Source: Candidatus Melainabacteria bacterium
GTDB taxonomy: Bacteria; Cyanobacteriota; Vampirovibrionia; Obscuribacterales; Obscuribacteraceae
Direction of reading: 5' to 3'
Assembly (NCBI GenBank): GCA_016212515.1
Contig: JACRFZ010000114.1
Span: 1-64,000, forward strand
DNA length: 64,000 nt
The translations under genes and the position numbers were made by a program. Below are positions 36,708-45,637 of this stretch, piece by piece. Within the stretch, counting starts at the first letter, position 1. The number at the start of each line of letters is the position of its first letter. The notes beneath the pieces are model-generated. The model did not search any database, was not told the origin of the DNA, and saw only the letters and a list, made by a program, of their open reading frames with translations.

Positions 36708-37478
36708 TTAGACCGCGATGGGCGGACTGGTGTAGCTGGCCATATAGGTCGGCGTGGTTAAAGTTAAGCCTGTTGCCAGATTAATATTGGCGTTATCCAA
36801 ATTTTGCCAGGTGGAAGACATGATGCCCTCTCTATATAGATCCTGGTGGGTGGAGAAGAGTACTTTCTCGCCAAGGGTTGCCAGACTTGCTTTTACAGCT
36901 TTCTGATCGGCTTCTTCCCGGGTTATGACCAGGGTCCAGTCAAGCTTCTCGGCGAGCTGAGACTTCAAGAGATGCTGGGCCGAGATGTCACTAACTTCTG
37001 GATTATTAACCAGGCCTAAGCTTTTGACTTCACCACCATGCTTGAAGGTAACCCGAGCGTTTAATCCGGTCTCGAGCTGGCGCTCCTTTTTGTAGGTGGT
37101 CCAGGTCAGGTCGGAGATGATACCGTTCTTCTGGGCTACCAGAAAAAGCATGCGCAAGTTGGCTATCTCCAGATGATGTCTCTGGAAGTCGCTATCGAGA
37201 ACGTCGTCCTGATTTTCACCAAAGCCGTGCATTTTGCGAGCCATGGGAGAGAGCATGTAGACCAGCGGCTTGGTGGGTGTGGTCCACCAGGGCAGTTTGC
37301 TGCCATGTCTCTGGCAAAGCAGAAAGTCCAGGTAAAAAAGCTTCCGGAGGCGGTCTCTGATCAAGACCGGCTTTTCATCGCCGGCTATGAACCAGGAAAT
37401 GTGTTTTTCCAGGAGTACTTCGTGCTCATCGATCAGTTTGAATATCAACTGATCCCGCTCGTTTAATTGAATCGCCAT
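36708..37478 (-). CDS. Winged-helix protein, replication-relaxation-like
   Basis: A 256-residue protein. The start LNERDQLIFKLIDEHEVLLEKHISWF...RDRLRKLFYLDFLLCQ reads like the winged-helix domain of replication-relaxation family proteins (conserved on conjugative elements), followed by MLSPMARKM and an unrecognised C-terminal domain. It is the last gene of a minus-strand series that starts at 45306, but 73 bases separate it from the preceding gene. The assignment rests on the N-terminal pattern only. Confidence 0.5.
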   Translation of the reverse strand: MAIQLNERDQLIFKLIDEHEVLLEKHISWFIAGDEKPVLIRDRLRKLFYLDFLLCQRHGSKLPWWTTPTKPLVYMLSPMARKMHGFGENQDDVLDSDFQRHHLEIANLRMLFLVAQKNGIISDLTWTTYKKERQLETGLNARVTFKHGGEVKSLGLVNNPEVSDISAQHLLKSQLAEKLDWTLVITREEADQKAVKASLATLGEKVLFSTHQDLYREGIMSSTWQNLDNANINLATGLTLTTPTYMASYTSPPIAV

Positions 37479-37551
37479 TTTGTCGTGTGCCTCAAGGGGG
37501 GTGCGGTAAGCGCGCGTTGGAAAAAGAAAACTAGGAAATTAAGTTGCTTAC

Positions 37552-38271
37552 TTACTTCTGTTTAGGCACTCCCATTACATAGTTTTGCAGAGCATCGGAT
37601 TCGCGCGGTTCGTGCACGCGATACAGTCTTCTCAAGCGACGGTCCATGGCCAGAATGGTTGTTTTGGAATGTTTGACGGCATCTGCATCCTGATCTACTT
37701 TGCGCAGTTGGGCCTCCAATTCTTCCATGGTCTGGGCCGGTGGTTTTGGTTTAATCATCTCCTCGTAGACCCGGGCGGCGCTATCGAACCATTCCGCCCT
37801 CATTTCCTTGTATTCTTGCAGATCAACCCTGCCGTTGGGAATCTGGAGATTACGTAGTGCCGTGGCAGTATTACGATAACGTTTGGCCACACTGCGGGCC
37901 GTTCTAGTCCAGCGCTCAACTTTTTCCAGTTCGCCGTCAAAGTTTTGAGAGAGGTAAAAGCGCTCTTGCTCTTTTGGCCAGCCTCGAAAACAGATGGTGT
38001 CGAGAGACTCGAAAAAAGTCAGTTCGGGAGAAGCCGCCGACGTCATGGAAAGGGCGCCCGGGGCCGTCACGGCATTGGCCGGTTGCACCGGCGGCGGTGC
38101 TACATAAGTATTTTTCTTGACGGGTTTGGTGCCGCTCTGGGGCATAGCTCCGAACATTTCGTTGGCAGGAGCGGCTTGCGCCTGGATTTGCCCAATTAAG
38201 CCAGGAACGAGCAGACAAAGCAGAGCCAGAACCTGCCTTATTTTTCTTCCTGGTTTAGTGACTTTCTCCAT
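37552..38271 (-). CDS. Secreted protein of unknown function in rpoB operon
   Basis: A 239-residue protein. The N-terminus has basic residues then VLALLCLLVPGLIGQIQAQA, a signal peptide. The rest is polar: a proline-rich stretch followed by helices (LEKVERWTRTARSVAKRYRNTATALR...). I recognise no domain. It lies 25 bases downstream of the two-TM gene and so is probably co-transcribed with the TPR-RpoB genes. Confidence 0.65.
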   Translation of the reverse strand: MEKVTKPGRKIRQVLALLCLLVPGLIGQIQAQAAPANEMFGAMPQSGTKPVKKNTYVAPPPVQPANAVTAPGALSMTSAASPELTFFESLDTICFRGWPKEQERFYLSQNFDGELEKVERWTRTARSVAKRYRNTATALRNLQIPNGRVDLQEYKEMRAEWFDSAARVYEEMIKPKPPAQTMEELEAQLRKVDQDADAVKHSKTTILAMDRRLRRLYRVHEPRESDALQNYVMGVPKQK

Positions 38272-38296
38272 GACCTTATTTGCTCTCGTCTATTGC

Positions 38297-39229
38297 TTAG
38301 TTGCCTGAATTAAAGAGGGGTTGTACGGGAACGCCGGACCTACCCGTTGTGGTGGCACCGACAGCGGGAGTAGCCGGTAGATTCGGTCTGGTCATGAAGG
38401 CGTCCTGAACCTGGGCCCCGCCGGCTTTAGCCTGAATCTGGGCGGCTCGGTCGGAGTTGGCGTTGAAGGTATTCATCTGTACTATTTTCCAGATTGTATA
38501 AGAGGCTAGGAGCAAGAAGAGCCCCGAGGCTGCTCCCAGAACGCGGGCGCCGCCATAAGGACTGCCGTTCACCATGGAATAGGCGGCCAGAGCCATGAAG
38601 ACCGTAGCTGATACCACGCCCAGAATGACCAGGTAGCGGCCGAAAGTGGCCACAGTCGGAATCACGCCGGGAAAGGCGTAGATGGCTTCCCGACCGGGCA
38701 GCGGCCTGCCTGCTGCTGGATTGTCGCCGGTAATTTGTTTGCGTCCGCCGTTCATTGAGGTTTGCGGATAGGCAGCCATGGCTTCATTGAGCTGCTCTAA
38801 TTGGGCATCGGAGACGGTGACGTCCACCGATTGCTCGCCGGAATTCATATTGACACCAAGAATGCCGCCTATCTGGGCCTGCTGTTGGGGCGTCAGGGTG
38901 TCGGGTCTGATGGTCTGCACCATGCGCTGACCACGTCCATCCATTTTATAGATTCGTACCACGGTGCGATCGGAGCCGGCACCGACAGGAAAATTCGTAC
39001 CGGCACTGCCGTCGGCCCCGCCGGAGGGTACTGCCGGAGCGCCACCGGTGTCGCCTGGATCAAGGGGCGGCGGGACACTGCCGTCGCCGGGCGGCGGCGG
39101 TTGAGGTACGCCTACCTGGGCTTGGGCTGTCTGGGGAAAGAGCAGGAGGGAGAAACCGGCAATCACCAGGAAAGCTAACACTGTCAGTTTTGCGCTTAAT
39201 TTGGCATTTGTAAGGAGTCTTTCAGACAT
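38297..39229 (-). CDS. Two-TM VirB2/TrbC-like protein in rpoB operon
   Basis: A 310-residue protein. It has a signal-anchor (KLTVLAFLVIAGFSLLLFPQTAQA), a Gly/Pro/Asp-rich region, a middle domain with MVQTIRPDTLTPQQQAQIGGILG, then two hydrophobic helices separated by a short loop (YLVILGVVSATVFMALAAYSM and GLFLLLASYTIWKIVQM). The two-helix pattern resembles TrbC/VirB2 pilin subunits of type IV secretion, but this is a weak match. It is 21 bases downstream of rpoB, so probably in the same operon. Confidence 0.55.
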   Translation of the reverse strand: MSERLLTNAKLSAKLTVLAFLVIAGFSLLLFPQTAQAQVGVPQPPPPGDGSVPPPLDPGDTGGAPAVPSGGADGSAGTNFPVGAGSDRTVVRIYKMDGRGQRMVQTIRPDTLTPQQQAQIGGILGVNMNSGEQSVDVTVSDAQLEQLNEAMAAYPQTSMNGGRKQITGDNPAAGRPLPGREAIYAFPGVIPTVATFGRYLVILGVVSATVFMALAAYSMVNGSPYGGARVLGAASGLFLLLASYTIWKIVQMNTFNANSDRAAQIQAKAGGAQVQDAFMTRPNLPATPAVGATTTGRSGVPVQPLFNSGN

Positions 39230-39250
39230 CTGTTCCCTCTACTTAACTCC

Positions 39251-42200
39251 CTAGCTGGAGTTTTCATCGGACGGTTGCTTGTTTTCTTCCGTGGGCAAGT
39301 GGACCGCTTCCTTCTCTATTATGCGCCTGCCTTCCGCCGGTTGTTTGAAATAGCCGCTGGGCGGCAGTTCACTTTCAATCAGGGGTTCGGTTTTCAACTC
39401 CGCTTGTGCTGCCTGGCTTTGGCTTTCATTCTGGCGCTTGCCGGTTATGGCTGCCAACTCCCTGGCCAGGACCGTAAGTTCTGAGAAGGCCGGGAAGCCG
39501 CTTATGCCGCCCGGTCTGACTAGACTGTTGCCTATCTCTCTGGCCAGCAGTTCAGGTAATTCCGGTAAGTTTGCTTTGCCATGGTCTCCGTTTGGCGGCG
39601 GTGTAACCGGGGGGCTTTGCGGTTGCGCTTTTTTCTGAACTGCCGTGTCGAAATCTTTGGGAATGTCGTCCGGCATATCCATTTCATCGTCGTCGCCACC
39701 GAGGGTGATTTCGCTGATGAAAGCGTCCACGAAGGATGGTGTCGAGGCTGGTTTTTCTTCAGCTTTTGGCACCTGACTCTCGTCTATGTCATCAAACAAC
39801 GGTTCCTGCGACATTTCAATACGTGGTTTCCCACCATGTTTACCGCTGGTGATGGAGGTAATGACCGGAGGCGCCGGTGGTTTCGTGACCGGAACGTAGT
39901 CGCCGGCGGGGATTTCCAGGATTTTGGTGCCGTCACCGGCTTCCAGCTTGTCAACTCTGGAGACCTGATAATGTTCTTCCAGAGTTTTCGTAGGAGTCCC
40001 ATCATCTTTTTTCTCTTTGGCACTTTCGCCTTCTTCGGCCACGCCTTTGAGGGGCATGGGTTCGAAGGTGTCCACCACTTTGCCGAGGGTCACTTCCATA
40101 CCCAGACCGCGAATTTCGCAGCAGAGTCCGTCGAAGGCAGCGGTGCGGCCGCCGGGCTGAATTTCATTGCCCTGCACCATATCGGCATAAGACTGGTGGC
40201 GGCCCTGAATGTCGTCGGCTTTGATGGTCATCATTTCGTGCAATACGTTGGCGGCGCCGTAGGCCTGGATGGCCCAGACTTCCATCTCGCCCATTCTCTG
40301 ACCGCCGTGGTTGGCTTTCCCGCCCACTGGCTGCTGGGTGACGGCGGCATAGGGGCCGCCCAAGCCGGAGCGGGCGTTTATCTTGTGCAAGACAAGCTGG
40401 TTTAGCTTGAGCATGTACTGCCGACCCACCAGAACCGGTCTGTCGAAAGCTTCACCGGTACGACCGTCGTAGAGTTTGACCTTGCCGTCTTCGCCCATCC
40501 ATTGATAGTTGGGCAGTTTTCTCACTTCCTTCAGGGCATCGGTGACTAGCCTGAAACTGGCATCCGGGGCGATGGATTCGTCGAACTGGTGGATGCGGTA
40601 ATAGCGATTGAGGATGCTGGCATAGAGTCCCAATTGGGTGTCGAAGACCTGTCCCACATTCATACGGCTGGGCACGCCCAGGGGATTGAGCACCAGATCA
40701 ACTGGGGTGCCGTCCGGCAGGTAGGGCATGTCGCAGTCTTTCACCACAATGGCCACGATGCCTTTGTTGCCGTGGCGTCCAGCCAGTTTGTCGCCGACTT
40801 CCAGGGGGCAGAGCCTGGCAATCAATACTTCTATTTCACAGATGATGCCTGCTTTCAATTCCGGTGTAGTTTCCGGCGTGAAGATGCGCACATCGATAAC
40901 TCGACCGCCGGAGCCGTGGGGCACGCGCAAGCTGGTGTCGCCCATTTCCTCGGCCACCTTGCCGAAGATTGCTTGCAATAATTCTTCTTCCGCTGAAAGG
41001 GCTTTTGCTTCCTTGGGTGAAAGTTTAGAAACTAATATGTCGCCGGGATTGACATAGCTACCTATTTTGGCGATGCCGCGGTCATCGAGATGCTCGAGGT
41101 CTTTGCCGGCCACATTTGGCAATTCCGGTGTGAGAATTTCCGGTCCGCGCAGGGTCTGGTGTACGCCGATGGAATGTTTTTCAATTTCAATGTGGCTCAA
41201 TTTGTGGTCTTTCACAAGACCTTCTCTGACCACAATGGCGTCTTCAAAGTTGTAGCCGTTCCAGGAGAGGAAGGCAATTAAAAGGTTACGCCCCAGGGAT
41301 AATTCACCGTTATCGATGGCCGGTCCGTCGGCAATTATCTGCCCGGCTTCCACCTGCTGTCCCACTTTTACGGAGGGGCGCTGGTCGAGGATGGTGTTCT
41401 GGTTGGTGCGGTCGTATCGGATCAAACTGTAAGACCGGGCTTCGCCGGAGGCCTGGGTGATGACGATTTCGTTGGCCGTCACTTTGGTGACCGTGCCGGC
41501 GCGCCTGGCAATTACCGAATGACCGGAAGAGCGAGCCACAATGCGCTCCATGCCTGTTCCCACCCTTGGTCTCTCCGGGCGAATCAGGGGCAGGGTCTGG
41601 CGCATCATGCCACCACCCATGAGGGCGCGGTTGGCATCGTCGTGTTCGAGGAAGGGAATCAAGCCCGAGCCCACCGAAATGAAGCCCTGGGGTGCGATGC
41701 CGATCATGTCTACTTCTTCGGGCGTTACCTCCATGAAGTTTTCACCACGACGGGCCGCCACCATGGGACCTAAAATTTTGTTGCCCTCTACCTTTGTATC
41801 GGGTGGTGCCAGGGTATGCCGCTTGTCGTCACCCGGTCCCAGAAACTTGACTTCATCAGTGATGATGCCGTTTTCCACACGCCGGTAAGGCACGGTCATG
41901 AAGCCGTCGTCGTCGATGCGGCAGTAGGTAGCCATATAGGAAACCATGCCGCAATTCTTACCTTCCGGTGATTCCACCAGGCAGACTCGCCCGATTTGAG
42001 AAGGGTGTACGTCGCGCATTTCTACCGGTGCAGCAGCCGGGTCGATGCCCCCCGGACCGAAGGAAGTGATACGGCGCCGGTGTGACAGCTCTGAAAGCGG
42101 GTTCTGTTGGTCGAGATATTGCACCAGTGGATTGCCCGTGAAATATTTGCTGATGGCGTTGGCAAAAGGTCTGGTATCGAGCAGGTCGTTGGGGGAGGCT

Positions 42201-43246
42201 ATTTCCTCATCCTCGTTCAACTCCAGTCTGGTGCGAATGGAGCGCGTCATCTGACCAAGAGCCGGTCGCACCGCTCTCGTCATGGTTTCACCCACACCTC
42301 TCAGGTGCCGGTTCTCCAAGCTGTCGATGTTATCCATGTGACCCATGTCCAGGGGCAAGCCGAGGATATATTCAATGGCGGCCATGAGATCTGTGGCCGT
42401 GAGCTGATGTCCTTCTCCTTCCAATCCGAGCTTGGCGTTGAGCCTGCGTCGTCCCAATTTTCCAAGGGAATAACGGCGTTTATCAGTCAGTTCCTTCAAG
42501 GCTGTGGCGCCACTGCCGGCACCACCACCGCCGTCTGGTTTCCAGCCTCGACCAACCACTGCCAGTGCTTCAGACTGAGAGAGTTTCTTGAAGTCGATGC
42601 GGTTGCGCTCCAGTAAGGAACCCAGCCTCCTCTGAATGTCCTGGGCGTCTACACCCATGGCCAGCAAAACGGTGGTGGCGGCAATCCAGGAACGCTTCGG
42701 TAATTTGATACGACATTTTGCCCGGCTGGTCTTGCCCATATTGGGATCAAGTTCCAGTTCAAAGGCAATGGGCGCGCCCATCTCGGCCAGCATCAGGGCC
42801 TTGTACGAGGTAGGACCGCTGGAACTGAAATAGATACCGGGGGCGCGTACTAGCTGCCCCAAGACCACGCGTTCCGAGCCGTTGATGACGAAAGTGCCGC
42901 GGTCGGTGATGACCGGTACATCGGTCATATAGGCGGTGGACTTGCGCAGTTCACCGGTCTGGTTGTCTCTCAGGTAGACATCCATGAGCAGTCTTCTGGC
43001 ATGGGTCATATTGGTTTTTCGAGCCATCTCCGGTGAGGTGGGATAGCCTGAATCCGGAGCATAGTCTTCAAAGCGCCAGTGCACCTTACCATCTGGCGCC
43101 ACAAAGGTTATCTCGAAACGTCCGGCGTATTCGCTGCCCACCGGTGAAATTTCTGAGAAAAGGTTGCCCAGGGTCTCTTCCAGAAATCTTCTATAGGAAC
43201 GCCTGGGAAATTCGGCCAGATCAGGTGCCTGGAAATAGAAACTCAT
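39251..43246 (-). CDS. RNA polymerase beta subunit (RpoB), probably a second copy, with long C-tail
   Basis: A 1331-residue RpoB. Catalytic and structural motifs are kept: protrusion start (DLAEFPRRSYRRFLEE), the Rif cluster (371-400), GYNFEDAIVVRE (664-675) and KLAGRHGNKG (820-829) with both basic residues, GVPSRMNVGQVFDTQLG (857-873) and GGQRMGEMEVWA (981-992). Departures: ESPEGKNCGM where most have ETPEGPNxGL, T where Ser531 (E. coli) stands, a Gly-rich insert at 239-246, and about 277 extra Pro/acid-rich residues after 1054. The start codon overlaps the TPR gene's stop (ATGA). No rpoC or ribosomal genes are near, so it is more likely a paralogue than the housekeeping subunit; that needs genome-wide checking. 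Confidence 0.85.
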   Translation of the reverse strand: MSFYFQAPDLAEFPRRSYRRFLEETLGNLFSEISPVGSEYAGRFEITFVAPDGKVHWRFEDYAPDSGYPTSPEMARKTNMTHARRLLMDVYLRDNQTGELRKSTAYMTDVPVITDRGTFVINGSERVVLGQLVRAPGIYFSSSGPTSYKALMLAEMGAPIAFELELDPNMGKTSRAKCRIKLPKRSWIAATTVLLAMGVDAQDIQRRLGSLLERNRIDFKKLSQSEALAVVGRGWKPDGGGGAGSGATALKELTDKRRYSLGKLGRRRLNAKLGLEGEGHQLTATDLMAAIEYILGLPLDMGHMDNIDSLENRHLRGVGETMTRAVRPALGQMTRSIRTRLELNEDEEIASPNDLLDTRPFANAISKYFTGNPLVQYLDQQNPLSELSHRRRITSFGPGGIDPAAAPVEMRDVHPSQIGRVCLVESPEGKNCGMVSYMATYCRIDDDGFMTVPYRRVENGIITDEVKFLGPGDDKRHTLAPPDTKVEGNKILGPMVAARRGENFMEVTPEEVDMIGIAPQGFISVGSGLIPFLEHDDANRALMGGGMMRQTLPLIRPERPRVGTGMERIVARSSGHSVIARRAGTVTKVTANEIVITQASGEARSYSLIRYDRTNQNTILDQRPSVKVGQQVEAGQIIADGPAIDNGELSLGRNLLIAFLSWNGYNFEDAIVVREGLVKDHKLSHIEIEKHSIGVHQTLRGPEILTPELPNVAGKDLEHLDDRGIAKIGSYVNPGDILVSKLSPKEAKALSAEEELLQAIFGKVAEEMGDTSLRVPHGSGGRVIDVRIFTPETTPELKAGIICEIEVLIARLCPLEVGDKLAGRHGNKGIVAIVVKDCDMPYLPDGTPVDLVLNPLGVPSRMNVGQVFDTQLGLYASILNRYYRIHQFDESIAPDASFRLVTDALKEVRKLPNYQWMGEDGKVKLYDGRTGEAFDRPVLVGRQYMLKLNQLVLHKINARSGLGGPYAAVTQQPVGGKANHGGQRMGEMEVWAIQAYGAANVLHEMMTIKADDIQGRHQSYADMVQGNEIQPGGRTAAFDGLCCEIRGLGMEVTLGKVVDTFEPMPLKGVAEEGESAKEKKDDGTPTKTLEEHYQVSRVDKLEAGDGTKILEIPAGDYVPVTKPPAPPVITSITSGKHGGKPRIEMSQEPLFDDIDESQVPKAEEKPASTPSFVDAFISEITLGGDDDEMDMPDDIPKDFDTAVQKKAQPQSPPVTPPPNGDHGKANLPELPELLAREIGNSLVRPGGISGFPAFSELTVLARELAAITGKRQNESQSQAAQAELKTEPLIESELPPSGYFKQPAEGRRIIEKEAVHLPTEENKQPSDENSS

Positions 43247-45306
43247 TTGTTCTCTCCCGTTAAGGAGCGTTGATGAATTTTTAGAACTCTGGCCAGGTCT
43301 TCCGCATAGGTCCTGTTGCCAGGATCGAGGGCGCTGGCGATTCTTAGTTCCGAAAGGGCTTCGCTGGTCTGTCCCAGATTGACCAGATCCAATCCAAGGC
43401 GGTGGTGAATATCCGGGTTCTGTAAGTTGTTGGGCAGGGCATTTTTCAAAATTTCCACAGCCCCGTTGAAATCGCCTCGCATTTCCAGGGCGGCCACTTG
43501 CTGCAGGACGGGATTTTCGGTCTTGGCCGCGGCCCTTGGCGGTGTCGAATTCGGTGCTTCGCCGCCTCGCTCTACCAGGTCGCGCCGGCCGGTATCACCG
43601 GTGGTTTCGCTCTCCCGCCTCTCGTCATGGGTGGCAAAGCTGCCTGTGAAAGGTGCCGGTTCGCCGGCTTGCGCGGCGCCGCCCCCTTCAAACATGTTTT
43701 TCTGATAGATTTGCGGATTGGCGCTATTGCCGGTCTGAATCGCTTGACCGGGTTGACCCGGTTGGGTTCTGGGAGCGGGAACCTGGGTTTGCGGTTGCTG
43801 AACGGTTCTCTGTAGTTGCGGACGTGCCTTTTCAGCTTCCGGCGCCGGTTGCTGCGGTCTTGCCTGATTCTGCCCCTGACCGAACTGACTCATGAGCTCT
43901 CTCATGCGTCTTGCCCCTTCTTCGTTCTTAGGGTCGATGAGGACGCTCTTGCGGTAGGCTGCCAGGGCATTTTGATAGTCTCCGGCCCCTTCCAGATACT
44001 CGCCCATCTGGAACTGGTAGCGGGCGTTATTGGGTTCCATCATGGCGGCCTGAGCCAGTTCGGAGAGGGCTTCTCGTTTCAAGCCCTGACCATAAAAAGT
44101 TTCGGCGGCTTCCCGGTGTTTTTCCGCTTCCCTGTGTTTGCGAGCCTTGGCCAGGCTGTTTCTGGCCGGTGTGAGCTGGGGATTTTGCCGGTCCAGCTGT
44201 TCTACTTTCATATACTCGCTCTCGGCGCCGTCGAGGTCGCCGGTTAGCTGCAGGGCCGTACCCAGACCCAGGTGATTTTCTGCCAGAGTAGGTTGAGTTG
44301 CTACTTGTTTGCGCCAGATTTCCACCAGCGCTTGTCCGGCGGCGGAGTCGTCACCATTGGCGATGACGGCTTTGCGCAGGGCCGAGGCCGCCGAGGTGAA
44401 GTCCTTCAGCATCATGTAGGCGAAGCCCATGCCCCGGTGCGCCGGACCGTAGCCGGCATCCTTGACTATAGCCTGGCGGTACCAGGAAACGGCATTGGGA
44501 ATCTGCCCGAAGCGCACGGACATGTCGCCCATTTTTGTATAGGTTTTGGCGCAGGGGTCAAGCTGCATAGCCAGGGTGTATTCGAGAGTGGCTCCGGTGA
44601 GATCGCCGCCGGCTGCCAGTTGATCTCCCAGCCCGATGCGATTGTCGGCCAGGGCCGGATCGAGACCCATTTTCTTGACGGCCTGGCTGAGACCCTGACC
44701 GGCCAGGGCGTTGTTGGAAGCCGCCCCCAGGCTCTTGCGAAAGAGATGAGCGGCGCCCGAGGCGTCACCCTGTTTGAGTCTTTGTTCACCGTACTTGCAG
44801 TAAGCGGCCGATAGATTGCGTTTGAATTCTTCATTACCCGGATCTATTTTGCAGGCCTTTTCGTGCTGGCTGACTGCTTCCGCCCAGCGTCCGACCCGCC
44901 CGAAACCGACGGCGGTATTATTGGCGTTTATGGCTTCCTGCTGCAGAGCTTTGATGGCTCTGACCTGTTCTTGTTTGGCTTTCTCCGCCTTTTGTACTTC
45001 GGCCTGGGCTTTTTGAGCTTCCTCTTCTTTTTGCCGTTTTTGTTCGTCCCGGTAGTCGGGCTTACGGTTAGCCCAGAGGCTGGGCGGCATCGGATCGGCG
45101 TTACCACTGCCCTGACCGCTGAAGTCTTTGGCCGGGCGATCAAAAGTGGAGAAACGCGGTAAGGGTTTGGCGTTGAGCTTGGTGGCCAGGGCTTGCTGGC
45201 AGGCGCCTGTGAGGGTCATGACACCAAGGGCAGTAGCAAAGCAGGAAAGTGTTTTGCTTCCCGTTTTAACTATCCTGGTCTGGCTTTGAACTCTCGCGGA
45301 CATCAT
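43243..45306 (-). CDS. Exported TPR protein coupled to rpoB
   Basis: A 687-residue protein. The N-terminus (LSCFATALGVMTLTGACQQALATK) is a signal peptide or anchor. A Lys/Glu/Gln-rich coiled coil follows, then many TPR repeats (e.g. WAEAVSQHEKACKIDPGNEEF, ISWYRQAIVKDAGYGPAHRGMG, YQNALAAYRKSVLIDPKNEEGA). A Gln/Pro-rich linker precedes a final TPR pair. Its TGA overlaps the ATG of rpoB. An exported repeat protein and a polymerase subunit in one operon is very unusual. The start follows a palindrome cluster at 45360-45406. Confidence 0.8.
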   Translation of the reverse strand: MMSARVQSQTRIVKTGSKTLSCFATALGVMTLTGACQQALATKLNAKPLPRFSTFDRPAKDFSGQGSGNADPMPPSLWANRKPDYRDEQKRQKEEEAQKAQAEVQKAEKAKQEQVRAIKALQQEAINANNTAVGFGRVGRWAEAVSQHEKACKIDPGNEEFKRNLSAAYCKYGEQRLKQGDASGAAHLFRKSLGAASNNALAGQGLSQAVKKMGLDPALADNRIGLGDQLAAGGDLTGATLEYTLAMQLDPCAKTYTKMGDMSVRFGQIPNAVSWYRQAIVKDAGYGPAHRGMGFAYMMLKDFTSAASALRKAVIANGDDSAAGQALVEIWRKQVATQPTLAENHLGLGTALQLTGDLDGAESEYMKVEQLDRQNPQLTPARNSLAKARKHREAEKHREAAETFYGQGLKREALSELAQAAMMEPNNARYQFQMGEYLEGAGDYQNALAAYRKSVLIDPKNEEGARRMRELMSQFGQGQNQARPQQPAPEAEKARPQLQRTVQQPQTQVPAPRTQPGQPGQAIQTGNSANPQIYQKNMFEGGGAAQAGEPAPFTGSFATHDERRESETTGDTGRRDLVERGGEAPNSTPPRAAAKTENPVLQQVAALEMRGDFNGAVEILKNALPNNLQNPDIHHRLGLDLVNLGQTSEALSELRIASALDPGNRTYAEDLARVLKIHQRSLTGENK

Positions 45307-45359
45307 TTCTATAGCTGGGCTTACCTTTGAAATCTTATATATGGTTTAGATTAACCAGA

Positions 45360-45406
45360 ACTTTGCCGAGGTTCCATGGGAATATTCCCCCTGCAAAGTA
45401 CTTTGC
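45360..45406. promoter_or_regulatory. Nested palindromes upstream of TPR-rpoB operon
   Basis: ACTTTGC at 45360-45366, the perfect 12-bp palindrome GGGAATATTCCC at 45378-45389 and the perfect 14-bp palindrome GCAAAGTACTTTGC at 45393-45406. ACTTTGC recurs exactly 40 bases apart. This is the pattern of a multi-site operator, 54-100 bases before the TPR start codon. Confidence 0.6.
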
Positions 45407-45502
45407 CTGCCTCACTTACAATATTTATTGAACCAGGTTTTTTGCCTCTTTTCATGGTTTTCCCAAACTAAATAGGGCAGGAAACGTGCAGGAGGGATAT
45501 GT

Positions 45503-45637
45503 GAGAGACATTCTCTCGGCCCTGTGAGAGCAAGTTCCAGGTGCCTGCCTGGCCTGGTCCGGTGACTGAAAGAGCTTTCAGTGCTTGCTCTTGAGACTAT
45601 GCCGCCAACTTTCCTGTTTGCAACTGCAGTGGCGGCA
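45503..45637. ncRNA. Candidate structured RNA
   Basis: GAGAG/CTCTC hairpin at 45503-45517. AGAGCAAG (45527-45534) pairs with CTTGCTCT (45584-45591), enclosing two hairpins: CCAGG/CCTGG (45537-45552) and ACTGAAAG/CTTTCAGT (45565-45582). TGCCGCCA (45600-45607) pairs with TGGCGGCA (45630-45637). Strand and function are unknown; the stems could also be DNA sites. Confidence 0.4.

Noticed and set aside
45490-45504. AGGAGGG followed by ATG-TGA, a start-stop minimal ORF
   Set aside because: Spacing of two bases is too short for normal initiation and nothing supports a function.
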